Below, in pieces: positions 49,671 through 58,838 of a DNA stretch of 64,000 nt. This DNA comes from Evansella vedderi (lineage in GTDB: Bacteria > Bacillota > Bacilli > Bacillales > Salisediminibacteriaceae). The notes under the pieces are model-generated. The model saw nothing but the letters and a program-made list of their open reading frames with translations, had not been told where the DNA came from and did no database searches. Made by a program: the position numbers and the translations under genes. The first letter of the stretch is position 1. Each line of letters opens with the position of its first letter. The stretch spans positions 62,001 to 126,000 of the forward strand of contig NZ_JAUSUG010000011.1 of assembly GCF_030813435.1 (NCBI RefSeq), written 5' to 3'.

Positions 49671-49803
49671 ACACTTTTTAGGCTTATGTTTCCAAAGTCG
49701 AGAGAACTTATCTCCTAACCTTACACCAACTATAAACCAAACAGATGGCTCCACCTAATATAACTTGTCATCTGATGTTAAAAGTAGAGGGGGAGAGGAA
49801 TCT

Positions 49804-50148
49804 ATGAATAACGTAAAGTTAGCAAGACAAGTAGCTGAGAAGATCCGAACTAAATTTAGGGAACAGGTTCAAAGAGATCCGCAAGGTCAACTTAAATTGT
49901 TTGTTCGAGGTTCAGAAGTAAGAAAGACTTATGAGTTAGAAACGGTTGAAATGGTAGGCGTTGAACCTCCAGAAGGGAAAGGCTTAAAACCGATAGCTTT
50001 CAGCAATTTTGTTGAACTAGTAGCGATGAGCTTGAAGCGGTACAAGCCTTACGATTATGGGCATCTTTACATAAATTACGAAGCTACTGATAACGGAAAT
50101 GATTTTAGGATGTCTATCAGAGCGGAGAAGGAAACGCACTATAATTAG
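49804..50148 (+). CDS. Unknown protein behind the c-di-GMP riboswitch
   Basis: This 114-residue protein is read from ATG 49804 after GAGGGGGAGAGGAATCT. The helical N-terminus (NVKLARQVAEKIRTKFREQV) contains QGQLKLFVRG, which resembles a clamp-binding peptide but could equally be a strand. The remainder is alpha/beta. Its expression is the first under the riboswitch. It may regulate or assist conjugation. No family is recognised. Confidence 0.7.
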   Translation: MNNVKLARQVAEKIRTKFREQVQRDPQGQLKLFVRGSEVRKTYELETVEMVGVEPPEGKGLKPIAFSNFVELVAMSLKRYKPYDYGHLYINYEATDNGNDFRMSIRAEKETHYN

Positions 50149-50173
50149 AAGGCGGGTTTTCTAGTAAAACATC

Positions 50174-50309
50174 TTGACATTATGAAACAACAAGATGATA
50201 ATATAGATGTATAAAGTGAATATTTACAGTGGAAGCACCACTATTCTATCAAAAGGCGGGAGATTTATGTCTTCTTAGCGATAGATTAGTGGTGCTTATT
50301 TGTTTTTTT
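50174..50309 (+). promoter_or_regulatory. Promoter and attenuator-like leader of the conjugation operon
   Basis: TTGACA (50174-50179), 17 bp, GATAAT (50197-50202) is the best -35/-10 pair in the window. A long hairpin follows: AGCACCACTA (50234-50243) with TAGTGGTGCT (50287-50296) and a T-tract (50301-50307). The loop holds GGCGGGAG, ATG TCT TCT TAG, a three-codon ORF with a ribosome site. Related GGAAGCACC leaders occur at 61374 and, on the minus strand, near 62310. Confidence 0.75.
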
Positions 50310-50316
50310 GGGGGTG

Positions 50317-50415
50317 GTGCATAAAACAATGTGTAAAGAACGCTACGAGGGTTCTGAAATATTAAGAAATCACTTATTAAAGAAAGGGGAAAAAACAAAT
50401 GAAAAAAATGAGTAA
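50317..50415 (+). CDS. Possible short upstream ORF overlapping the pilin gene
   Basis: GTG 50317 (or ATG 50329) follows TTTGGGGGTG. The 32 codons end at TAA 50413-50415, overlapping the VirB2-like gene by 17 bases. Its frame covers the pilin gene's own AAAGGGG ribosome site. The layout is like the short ORF before the clamp gene. Coupling is inferred only. Confidence 0.35.
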   Translation: MHKTMCKERYEGSEILRNHLLKKGEKTNEKNE

Positions 50416-50743
50416 AGCTATGGCGTTGTTTGCGAGTATGTTTATGGTGAAGTTCTTCTTTATGCCAACTTCAGCATTAGCGAGCATTGATTCTTCTATT
50501 TATGATGACAACAACAATATTTTTGCACAAACAGTTATGGAGATTGTTCGTATCGTTGGTGGAGTTGGAGGAGCAGCATTTGTATTAGCGATTTTAATTA
50601 TTTCGTTAATTATCATTTTCGGATCTATCTCTCCTGCAAACATGCGTACATGGTACATCGCGTTAATCAGCTGCATTGTTGGAGCATTCATTTTCTTCGG
50701 CGCATATACACTTGGACCAGCAATTGCGTCATTAGCACCATAA
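50399..50743 (+). CDS. VirB2/TrbC-like pilin-type membrane protein
   Basis: This 114-residue protein is read from ATG 50399 after GAAAGGGG. A signal peptide (residues 1-30, ending ALA) is followed by two membrane helices (VGGVGGAAFVLAILIISLII and WYIALISCIVGAFIFFGAYT) separated by a short polar turn. This is the VirB2/TrbC form. It is the first gene of the type IV secretion operon and is followed by PrgI, VirB4 and VirB6 types. Confidence 0.85.
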   Translation: MKKMSKAMALFASMFMVKFFFMPTSALASIDSSIYDDNNNIFAQTVMEIVRIVGGVGGAAFVLAILIISLIIIFGSISPANMRTWYIALISCIVGAFIFFGAYTLGPAIASLAP

Positions 50744-50813
50744 AAAATAAATTGTTGCTTAAATAATGAGGTGAGGGGATAAACCTCGCCTCTTTTAAAT
50801 ATAGGAGGTAAAC

Positions 50814-51122
50814 ATGAACGAAATCGTTGTCCCTATCGATATTACTGCGGAAGAAAAGGAAGTATTAGCAATTTTTTCAATGAGGCAGTTCTTATTAACC
50901 GTCCCGACGTTAGCTGCGTGTGTTGTTTTTCTTGTATGGTTTAGCATACCTTTTGTCAGCGGTTGGACAGACTTTATTATTCGGTTAATAATCGCTTTGG
51001 TTGTAGCGGGTACTGCAATCGCATTGGCTTTCGTTAAATTAAATAAATATGAACAGTACCTTAGCGAGTTTGTGATTACGCAATGGAGTTATCACAGAGG
51101 ACAAAAGACATTTCATCAATAG
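50814..51122 (+). CDS. PrgI-family T4SS membrane protein (VirB3-like)
   Basis: This 102-residue protein is read from ATG 50814 after TAGGAGGTAAAC. It begins MNEIVVPIDITAEEKEVLAI, has two membrane helices in the middle and ends with a basic, aromatic tail. This matches PrgI-family conjugation proteins of Gram-positive plasmids, the counterpart of VirB3. It is located before VirB4 as expected. Confidence 0.85.
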   Translation: MNEIVVPIDITAEEKEVLAIFSMRQFLLTVPTLAACVVFLVWFSIPFVSGWTDFIIRLIIALVVAGTAIALAFVKLNKYEQYLSEFVITQWSYHRGQKTFHQ

Positions 51123-51139
51123 AAGGGAGGATTTAATAA

Positions 51140-52057
51140 ATGAGTATTTTTGACCTCTTTGTTTATATAATGATGGGGTTTGGTGGTGTATTGCTTATCT
51201 TCTTAGTTATTGCTAAAAAGCGGATGGATAACAACGAACCTGTTTTCGGTTGGCAGCGAAAGCAATATCTAGAAGAGCAAAGTGGTGAGCAATCCTCTAA
51301 AGCTAAACCAAAAATTGATAAAAAAGATAAAAACACGGAAACACTTAAAGACTTAATGGAAATCAAAGATATTCGCTATGGTATTTTTGAGAAAACACGA
51401 AATGAGTACTGTTTAATCATTTCCACCGATTCCGTTAACTTTGACTTATTAAATGATGGTGCTAGGAGCTCGATCATCCTTGGTTATCAGAGTTTATTTA
51501 GAACGATTAAGTTCCCTGTTCAAATTCTTGGTCAAGCGGTTAGACAGGATTTAAGAAAAGACGAAAGGCGTTTTAACGAAAATCTCAAAAACGCTAATGC
51601 TGAAACAAAAGACTATAACAAAAAGGTGTTTAAGCACATCAAAGAACGGTCGGAAAAAGAGTTTAGAGTTGCCCGTAAGGTTTATTATATTGTGACCTAT
51701 GTTTATCAACCCTCTCGTATGGGACAACTCACTCCTGAACAAAAAGAAAAAAGAATTATGCAAGAACTATCTATGAGAGCTAGAACGGTTACTTCAATGT
51801 TAAGACGGGCTCATATAGAGTCGTATTTATTAGACAGCTTACAAGCTATGGAAGTTATGAAGAGGGCAATTAACAGAGATCGTATGATCCACACACCTAT
51901 CGAAAGTGTAGTGGAAGATGGAAAAGAAAAGCTAACAGCTTACATAACAGCTGATGTTACATCTTTACCAGGATATGAAGATTTGGTTCATGACGTTGAG
52001 GAGGTGCGGGAAATTGTTAGGGATTTTGAAGAAGAAAAACAAGCAGTCAACCAATGA
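51140..52057 (+). CDS. T4SS protein resembling a detached VirB4/TraC N-terminal domain
   Basis: This 305-residue protein is read from ATG 51140 after AAGGGAGGATT. One membrane segment lies at the N-terminus. The rest (DIRYGIFEKTRNEYCLIIST, SSIILGYQSLFRTIKFPVQI) looks like the N-terminal domain of VirB4/TraC ATPases without a Walker motif. It overlaps the VirB4-like gene by 44 bases and probably works with it at the inner side of the channel. Confidence 0.75.
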   Translation: MSIFDLFVYIMMGFGGVLLIFLVIAKKRMDNNEPVFGWQRKQYLEEQSGEQSSKAKPKIDKKDKNTETLKDLMEIKDIRYGIFEKTRNEYCLIISTDSVNFDLLNDGARSSIILGYQSLFRTIKFPVQILGQAVRQDLRKDERRFNENLKNANAETKDYNKKVFKHIKERSEKEFRVARKVYYIVTYVYQPSRMGQLTPEQKEKRIMQELSMRARTVTSMLRRAHIESYLLDSLQAMEVMKRAINRDRMIHTPIESVVEDGKEKLTAYITADVTSLPGYEDLVHDVEEVREIVRDFEEEKQAVNQ

Positions 52058-54134
52058 CGTTGAGAATGATACTGTTAACAACTCAACAGTGAATGAAGAT
52101 GTTCAAAGCAAAGGTAAATCAAAAGAACAACAAAAGATAGACTTAAAAGAAGTAAACAATAACGATAAACCACTTTCCTTTCCAAGCCTTGTTGATAACA
52201 TGCTGAACGATGGAATCACATTTGAAAAGGACCACTTTAAGATTCAAACAGGTTTAGGGACCGTTAAATACGGGCGCTCTTTCTTTGTAAAACCAAGTGG
52301 ATATCCTCGTACAGTACGAATCGGATGGTTAGAGTCGTTATTTACTGGAGATGACCTAGATGTTTCCGTACATGTAGACCCTTTAGAAAGAAATAGTGCC
52401 ATCAAACGATTGCAAGACAAGATCGATGAATTGGATGCTGTAATTGATTCTGCTGCAAGAAGGGATAATCAGTCTAAGTTAGAGGATGCAATGCAGAAAA
52501 AAGATGATACAAAAGGACTCCAAAGGCAAATTAAGAATAATAGAAACGGTTTATACTACGTTTCTGTTCAAGCTTCAGTTTATGCTGATGATTTAGAAGA
52601 ACTAAATGAAAAATGTATTGATATCGAATCAATGCTAGGAGGAGAATCTATTGAAGTTGTCAACGCATATGGGCGACAGCGCTATGGGTTCTTATCAACT
52701 CTCCCTTTAGGAAAAAACTATTTATCACGTTCTGATAGAAACCTAGACCAATTAGCATTAACAGCAGTATTTCCACACGCTTCATCAAAATTAAATCACA
52801 CAGGTGGCATGCCGATTGGTAGGTATGGGAATGAGTATGTTTACTTTAATAACTTTGATTCTAAGCTAAATAACTACTCAGTTGGTATTTTTGGAGAGTC
52901 TGGAGCGGGAAAGGGAGTTATGGTTAAACAGCTCATAGGCAGAGGCCCGATGGATGGAATCAACAAGCATGTTATCGTGGACGTCGAGCCAGAATACCGT
53001 GAGCTAACCCGAGCTTTGGGCGGGGTTGTTATTCCAATCGTAGCGACAAAAGATAAGGACGCTAATAGGATTAATCCTCTTGATATCTTCCCTGAAAAAG
53101 AAGTGAAAGAAAAAGGGACTCCTCAAGAGTACATTCAAGAGCAAATTAATATAAACGAAAAAATTAAAGAAGTTCTTGAATTCTTCAAAGTTATGAAAGA
53201 AAGTTGTAGTCCTGGTTCCATTGGTTTATCTCCAGTTGAGATTGGGGTTTTGAACGATACATTAGAAATCCTTTACGCAGAAAAAGGTGTTACAGATGAT
53301 CCTGAATCTATCTACGAGCAAGTAGAAAGTGTCGATGAAGAAGGAAACATCCAGTGGGAAAGACGTTATATTGACATGCCTACGATCTCTGACGTATATG
53401 AACGGTTAGAGGCTCTATTGAAGGATGGATACGGTGAAATAAATGAGTTATGTAATGTTGTAAAACTTTTCACTAGAGGAAAGGCATTTGGTATTTTCGA
53501 TGGGCAAACACGAATAAACGGGCAGGATACCGCTTCTTTGGAAGGAGCTCCTGTAATAACGTTCGATATTTCTAAACTATCATCTAACGGTATTGAACGT
53601 CCCCTTGCGCAACATGTTATTATGACGTGGACGTGGAATAGATTTATAGTCGGTGATCCAAAATCCAAGAAAAGAGTTATCCTCGATGAAGCCTGGATGA
53701 TGCTCAAGTACCCAGCCATGATGGAGTTCCTGAAGCTGTTATCAGCCCGTGGTCGTAAGTGGAATACTAGTCTTACTTTAGTATCACAGCGATATGAAAT
53801 GTTTCATAGATCACAAGATAGTAGGGACGTAATAGCCCAATTGAATACTGTCTTTTTTATGAAACAGAGTGATGAAGATATCGAACCAATACTTGAAACC
53901 TTCAAGTTTTCAGAGGAAGTGGGCGAAATGATTCGGACTGCTTCAGTAGGGGAAGTTGTATTAAAAGCGGGGAAGGAAGTTGTTGCCTTCGTTTCAGAAC
54001 CTACTCCAGACGAATGGGAATATCTCAACACAAACCAAAACGTTGATATGGGTAAAAAAGAATCTATGACACGAGAGGAAAAGATAGAGTGGCTTGAAGC
54101 AGAAGTCGAGATTGAAGATGAGGGTGTTGCTTAA
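52014..54134 (+). CDS. VirB4/ConE-type T4SS ATPase
   Basis: This 706-residue protein is read from TTG 52014, 7-8 bases after GAGGAGGTG, inside the end of the previous gene. Walker A is GESGAGKG (294-301, in VGIFGESGAGKGVMVKQLI). Walker B is RVILDEAWMMLKYP, followed by RGRKWNTSLTLVSQRYEMF. It powers assembly and substrate transfer of the conjugation machine. The first 45 residues are a polar tail. Confidence 0.93.
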   Translation: MLGILKKKNKQSTNDVENDTVNNSTVNEDVQSKGKSKEQQKIDLKEVNNNDKPLSFPSLVDNMLNDGITFEKDHFKIQTGLGTVKYGRSFFVKPSGYPRTVRIGWLESLFTGDDLDVSVHVDPLERNSAIKRLQDKIDELDAVIDSAARRDNQSKLEDAMQKKDDTKGLQRQIKNNRNGLYYVSVQASVYADDLEELNEKCIDIESMLGGESIEVVNAYGRQRYGFLSTLPLGKNYLSRSDRNLDQLALTAVFPHASSKLNHTGGMPIGRYGNEYVYFNNFDSKLNNYSVGIFGESGAGKGVMVKQLIGRGPMDGINKHVIVDVEPEYRELTRALGGVVIPIVATKDKDANRINPLDIFPEKEVKEKGTPQEYIQEQININEKIKEVLEFFKVMKESCSPGSIGLSPVEIGVLNDTLEILYAEKGVTDDPESIYEQVESVDEEGNIQWERRYIDMPTISDVYERLEALLKDGYGEINELCNVVKLFTRGKAFGIFDGQTRINGQDTASLEGAPVITFDISKLSSNGIERPLAQHVIMTWTWNRFIVGDPKSKKRVILDEAWMMLKYPAMMEFLKLLSARGRKWNTSLTLVSQRYEMFHRSQDSRDVIAQLNTVFFMKQSDEDIEPILETFKFSEEVGEMIRTASVGEVVLKAGKEVVAFVSEPTPDEWEYLNTNQNVDMGKKESMTREEKIEWLEAEVEIEDEGVA

Positions 54135-56359
54135 TGAAGAAAAAGATCATTCTTCTATCGTTTGTATTCTTACTTCTAAGTCAATTTACCCCTATGCCTG
54201 TTGCTTTTGCGGACTTCAATGAAAATACAGAGCTTATGGGCGAAGAAGAAATGGCTGTTCTAGAAGAAGCACAAGATGAAGCGGATTTTACAACTGGTCT
54301 TTGGATTGGTTTCCTCCGTTCTATTATGGGTATCAATGGTATCAGTTCTATTAATACTCTTGTTTTTGGCAACCCATATACCATTTGGGGACTAGGAGAT
54401 GGAGAGTTAGTTTACGGGATATTCTTTGAACAAGAATGGAACAACGCTATCAGGCCGGTGATGATGGTATTCGGTGGGGCATTTGTAGCGTTTATCACTT
54501 TATCCATTATGATTTCCACTTTAAAGATGGGATTGAGGGCTTATTCTCCTCAATCTAGAGCAGATTTTTGGCAAGATGTTCAAATGTGGATTATAGCCGC
54601 AGTATTTATGGCAACCTTCCCATTTATTATAGAAATTATATTTGGATTAAACACCGCTATCACTCATGCATTGCGTGACGCGATGATAGCGCAAGGTAAT
54701 TCACCTAGTAGCTTTTCTATGATAGCAGCAGGTGGAGCAGGCTTCCAAAATAGTGGCTTGATAGTAGGAAGTGTACTTTTATGGTTTGCTGAATGGGGCT
54801 TAACAGTTTACCTAAACATCATTTATGTTATGCGTAAAGTGGTTATCATGCTCTTGTTAATGATGTTACCGTTAGCAGGTATTTCGTTATTATATGCTAG
54901 AACCCGTTCTTTCTTCGGGACTTGGCTCAAAGAGCTTTGCGGTAATATATTTTTGCAGTCCATTCACGCTATGGTAATATTTGGATTTGCTATGTTGACG
55001 AACGTTGGAACAGCTAGTTTTATGTTTAAGGTAGGTATGATCATTATGTTCATTCCAGTAACAGGGATGATTTCAAGATGGCTTAACTTGGGAGATTCAT
55101 CTACACCACTCGGACAAGCTGCAACTATGATGGGGGCTGCGGGAATAGGTGGAGCAATCATGCTAAGTCGTCGCGGCCTAAGTATGGCTAAAGGTGGCGG
55201 CAAAGGTGCTAACGCTAATTCCGGAGCTTCAGCTGGAGCGGGTTCTTCAGGCGGAGGTGACGGCGGTGGCGGTGGCGGTGGTTTCGCTGATGATAGTGGA
55301 TCTACTAAAATTGCAGAAGCCGCTAAAGGTTCTACAAGTAACGGTTGGCAAAGATTTAAGAAAGTTGCAGGGTACTCTGGTGCTGCTGCTGGAGCTTCAT
55401 TTGGTCTAGCTTTCGGTCCAATGGGAATGGCTATGGGTGGCATGGCAGGTAATAAGATAGCTCAAGGCGCTGCTCAAATGCCACGTAATTCAATTGCAGG
55501 TTTAAAAGGTGTAGGTCAAACTTTAGGTTCTGTAAAACAACACGGTGGTTTTAAAGGGATGTGGAACAACCTAGAAGCTCGTAGACAGTTCGGAGGAAAT
55601 ATGGGCGAGTCGCTTGGCCTAGCAACAGGACTTCCTCTTAATAACGCAGGAAGAAAAATGGGACAAATGATGTCTGGAGTTAGTAGAAACCGAGTCCAAA
55701 ATGAAGTGTTCGGAGGGAAAACTTTAGAGGATCTTCAAAAGACTCACCCTGGACAAAAAGTTCAATGGAGACAAACGAATGAAGGATCTGCTTATTACGT
55801 TGATGACGGTAAAGGTGGTAAGAGGATTAGTGCAATGGGAGCCGCTGACAATACTTTAAAACAAGGAGAAACTCGTAAAATTGATTACGAAGTTCCTGGT
55901 GGCGGTACAGGCTTCAATAAGAATGAACAAGGGCAATATATTTCTAGTGCAAGTCAAGGAAAAACAGCACCTATATATGGTCACAAAGGGGATGTCTTGA
56001 AGAAAGTTCCGATTGGTGGAAATCAAGGTGGGGGTACTCAATCTATACCTAAGTCCCAACCGCAAAAAACAGGTTCTACCGATCATTTAAGGAGAACATC
56101 GGAGGCTTATATTGAAGGTACTGATGGCAGGACATATCAAGATACTCGAATGGATGCAAAGTCAGTTAATCCAGACGATTATTTTGTTCACAGTATAAAA
56201 GGCACTGATAAGCGTTCAACAACAGATAAGGGTGCTGATGCTCTTCATAACACTAGTACAAAAGTAAAATCACTCAATAAACAAGTAAGGGACAATGTAG
56301 ATTCCTGGTCAAAAAGTTCTCCTCAGATTGACTATAAAAGACATAAGGGGATTATATAG
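54134..56359 (+). CDS. VirB6/TrbL-type T4SS channel protein
   Basis: This 741-residue protein starts at ATG 54134 on the VirB4 stop (TAATG). A signal peptide (about 1-27) is followed by several membrane helices between about 85 and 320 (MMVFGGAFVAFITLSIMIST, VVIMLLLMMLPLAGISLLYA). The C-terminal 390 residues are soluble, Gly-, Ser- and Gln-rich (a GGG run at about 377-385). This is the TrbL/VirB6 plan. It forms part of the membrane channel. Confidence 0.85.
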   Translation: MKKKIILLSFVFLLLSQFTPMPVAFADFNENTELMGEEEMAVLEEAQDEADFTTGLWIGFLRSIMGINGISSINTLVFGNPYTIWGLGDGELVYGIFFEQEWNNAIRPVMMVFGGAFVAFITLSIMISTLKMGLRAYSPQSRADFWQDVQMWIIAAVFMATFPFIIEIIFGLNTAITHALRDAMIAQGNSPSSFSMIAAGGAGFQNSGLIVGSVLLWFAEWGLTVYLNIIYVMRKVVIMLLLMMLPLAGISLLYARTRSFFGTWLKELCGNIFLQSIHAMVIFGFAMLTNVGTASFMFKVGMIIMFIPVTGMISRWLNLGDSSTPLGQAATMMGAAGIGGAIMLSRRGLSMAKGGGKGANANSGASAGAGSSGGGDGGGGGGGFADDSGSTKIAEAAKGSTSNGWQRFKKVAGYSGAAAGASFGLAFGPMGMAMGGMAGNKIAQGAAQMPRNSIAGLKGVGQTLGSVKQHGGFKGMWNNLEARRQFGGNMGESLGLATGLPLNNAGRKMGQMMSGVSRNRVQNEVFGGKTLEDLQKTHPGQKVQWRQTNEGSAYYVDDGKGGKRISAMGAADNTLKQGETRKIDYEVPGGGTGFNKNEQGQYISSASQGKTAPIYGHKGDVLKKVPIGGNQGGGTQSIPKSQPQKTGSTDHLRRTSEAYIEGTDGRTYQDTRMDAKSVNPDDYFVHSIKGTDKRSTTDKGADALHNTSTKVKSLNKQVRDNVDSWSKSSPQIDYKRHKGII

Positions 56360-56412
56360 GGTAGCTGTAAGAGTTACCCTTCCCCTTCTTCCTTAACAGG
56401 AGGTGAAGTTTA

Positions 56413-58275
56413 ATGAGCAACAACAACGATTCACATGATTTAACCCAACAAACTACTGGTAGAGCAGGTCAAATAGGAAAAGAAGCTGGTAAACAACTTG
56501 GCAAAAAAGCAGTGCGAAAACTTATGCAAAAAGCAGTTAAAGCAGGTGCTAAGATTGCTTTGAAATTAGCTGTAGGAACACTTAAAGCTATTGTAACAGC
56601 AGTCGGGGCATTCCTCGCTGTTATTGGAGGAAAAGTACTTATTGTAGCAGCTATCGTTATAGCTATAGTTGCTGTAATTATTGCTGCAATCCCTTTTTCT
56701 GATTGGTTTCTTGGGGGAGGAGAACGAAGCGAAGCACAAGTTCAAGCTGATGCGGAGTATGAACAACGTTTTAAAGACAAAGCTGATGCTAGCGTTGCTG
56801 AACTAGATAATATAGAAGCAGACTCTGGATGGATAGAAAACTTCAAAACATATGTTAAACCAAGTTGGGGTATACCTGCTGCATTAGCTCGATATGAAAT
56901 TATTAAGTCGAACGAACCTAGCATTGAAATAGATTACCCTGATGTTGATGATATGTTTAATGAATTAGAACCAACGTTTTTTTACGAAACTGTCGATGAT
57001 GACCAAGAAACTAGAAGGACAGTTTTGACATGCACTTGGGAAGAAGAGCACGAAACAACCGTAAATACTTATAGCATATCAACGAGAACGACTGTTGAGG
57101 AATGTACAGTAACATATATCGAAGTTAATTTAATAACTGGACAACCGTGGCAAGGGGAATGGCCTTATATCCCTGATGTAATACCTGTAGAGGATTGTGA
57201 AGTTAATGCAAATAGAAGTGGGACAAGTGTTCACTCTGTAGACTATAACCCGGACCTACCTGTATCACCGAATTATAGACTCATCAGCCAAAACGAATTC
57301 AACAGAAGTTATGGATTCGATAGAGTCACTATTGAACGTAGTAAAATAGTCGGAACAACTACCGAAACTGAAACAGAAGAGGTTACTGAATCTACCGAAG
57401 AAACAGAAACATTCACTAGACCATCAAGAAGTGTTTTGAGTAGGGTGGAAACGCCTTATGGAGATGCAGATGTTCCTCATTTAACTCGATTTTATCCCGA
57501 CGGAGATATAGATTTCGATCCTGATTCGTGGGAGGTTTATGATGAAAGAGAATTCCGAGATGGCGATAAGGATTGTCACGAAATCATTTACAGACAATAT
57601 GAACACACGACTGTAGATGATAGAGGAGTACCTCGTCTTGAAATTGACCCTGAGAGACTAAAGGATATATTTTTATCAAAGGGTGTTCATGAGGGAGATA
57701 TAGAGATGATTTTCGAGTTTGCTCGCGCTGCTGATTCTAACTTCTATGCCGATCAATTTATAGGGGCTGGTAATGCCACGTTCGGAAATGGATGGTATCG
57801 CTTTGATGGTGAACTAGTTGATGGATGGGTATGGCCAGTAGGAAATGACCGTAGAGTTACATCAGAATTTGGTTGGCGAGAACAGTTTGGAAGGTATCAT
57901 AACGGAATTGATTTAGGTGGTAGACAAGCTAATGGTTATCCTATTTTAGCTGCTCGTGATGGCGTTGTTATTCATGCCGGTTGGTCGGACTCTTTTGGAA
58001 ACTGGCTAATTATTGCGCATGAAGATAACCTTCAAACAAGGTATGCCCATAATCAATTCAATACTGTTAGAGCAGGAGATCAAGTTAGAGCAGGAGATCA
58101 AGTCGGTGTACTTGGAACCACAGGACGAAGCACGGGACCCCATCTCCATTTCGAAATTTTAACAAACCCAGAAGGAAGAGATCCATTTAGCGGCTCTAGC
58201 AATTTAAACCCTATCAATCCTAGAGTTGTTCTTAATCCAATTCTAGATTCAGAGGAAGAAGAAGGCGGTGATTAA
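56413..58275 (+). CDS. Membrane-anchored M23 peptidase (T4SS cell-wall hydrolase)
   Basis: This 620-residue protein is read from ATG 56413 after AGGAGGTGAAGTTTA. A basic N-terminus, one or two membrane segments (about 56-97) and a long Thr/Glu-rich region precede a C-terminal M23 domain: H496 and D500 in YHNGIDLGG, then STGPHLHFE with H577 and H579. It should cut peptidoglycan cross-bridges to let the conjugation channel through. An 18-bp tandem duplication gives RAGDQVRAGDQV in the domain. Confidence 0.9.
   Translation: MSNNNDSHDLTQQTTGRAGQIGKEAGKQLGKKAVRKLMQKAVKAGAKIALKLAVGTLKAIVTAVGAFLAVIGGKVLIVAAIVIAIVAVIIAAIPFSDWFLGGGERSEAQVQADAEYEQRFKDKADASVAELDNIEADSGWIENFKTYVKPSWGIPAALARYEIIKSNEPSIEIDYPDVDDMFNELEPTFFYETVDDDQETRRTVLTCTWEEEHETTVNTYSISTRTTVEECTVTYIEVNLITGQPWQGEWPYIPDVIPVEDCEVNANRSGTSVHSVDYNPDLPVSPNYRLISQNEFNRSYGFDRVTIERSKIVGTTTETETEEVTESTEETETFTRPSRSVLSRVETPYGDADVPHLTRFYPDGDIDFDPDSWEVYDEREFRDGDKDCHEIIYRQYEHTTVDDRGVPRLEIDPERLKDIFLSKGVHEGDIEMIFEFARAADSNFYADQFIGAGNATFGNGWYRFDGELVDGWVWPVGNDRRVTSEFGWREQFGRYHNGIDLGGRQANGYPILAARDGVVIHAGWSDSFGNWLIIAHEDNLQTRYAHNQFNTVRAGDQVRAGDQVGVLGTTGRSTGPHLHFEILTNPEGRDPFSGSSNLNPINPRVVLNPILDSEEEEGGD
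58067..58102 (+). repeat. Exact 18-bp tandem duplication inside the M23 gene
   Basis: TTAGAGCAGGAGATCAAG occurs twice back to back (58067-58084 and 58085-58102). It doubles the hexapeptide unit that reads RAGDQV in the turn before the G-x-TG-x-STGPHLHFE motif. Confidence 0.95.
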
Positions 58276-58277
58276 AA

Positions 58278-58766
58278 ATGGAAATATTTCAAGGTGGAGT
58301 TACATTAGCTGAACAGGCTGTCCGGTTGGCTCAGTTAATATTTCTACCAGTAATGGGGATTATGTGTTTAACAGGATTGCTATTATTATTGACCGCAGGG
58401 AAAAGCCCACGAAGAAAAAGAGCAGGGTACGTCTTTTCTTTAGGTGGAACAATCGGTGCATTTATGGTAGCATACATACCTTTATTAGCTTTTGAGTTTT
58501 TCGGAACAGAACCAACAGCAGCGACAGGAGATGAAACGATTTATAGTATTGTAGATTCCTACGGTGGTTTTGGACAAGGTGCATTCACAGCTATACAATA
58601 TGTCGCCATCCCTCTTGTAGGAACTATATTTTACATTGGTGTATTTGTTCAATTATTAGCTGCTAAAAGCCCCCAACGTAAACGCGTCGGTCTTGGACTT
58701 ATGATTTTTGCCCCTATAGTTTTGGGGGCAGTTTACATCATTCCACAGCTACTCGAACTTTTGTAG
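58278..58766 (+). CDS. T4SS-associated membrane protein, 162 residues
   Basis: ATG 58278 follows GGCGGTGATTAAAA within the end of the previous gene. Four hydrophobic segments form two similar pairs, each followed by a basic SPRRKR or SPQRKR turn (TAGKSPRRKRAGYVFSL and AAKSPQRKRVGLGLMIF), so it looks like an internal duplication of a VirB2-like hairpin. It is the last gene of the operon that can be followed. Confidence 0.75.
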   Translation: MEIFQGGVTLAEQAVRLAQLIFLPVMGIMCLTGLLLLLTAGKSPRRKRAGYVFSLGGTIGAFMVAYIPLLAFEFFGTEPTAATGDETIYSIVDSYGGFGQGAFTAIQYVAIPLVGTIFYIGVFVQLLAAKSPQRKRVGLGLMIFAPIVLGAVYIIPQLLELL

Positions 58767-58838
58767 AAGATAATTCTAATAAATTGTGAAAGAGAGTAAG
58801 AGGTTATATATCAGCTGATGTTAAAGGAGAAGGTTTTT

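Noticed and set aside
49548-49754. Minus-strand ORF of 69 codons
   Set aside because: It is antisense to the c-di-GMP riboswitch, whose conserved bases explain the sequence.
49918-49935. QLKLF in the 49804 protein as a clamp-binding peptide
   Set aside because: It is internal, in a strand-like context, and Lys at the third position is not typical. Left out of the main list.
54964-55443. Minus-strand ORF of 159 codons, Pro/Ala-rich
   Set aside because: It is the shadow of the Gly-rich part of the VirB6-like gene; no ribosome site and implausible composition.
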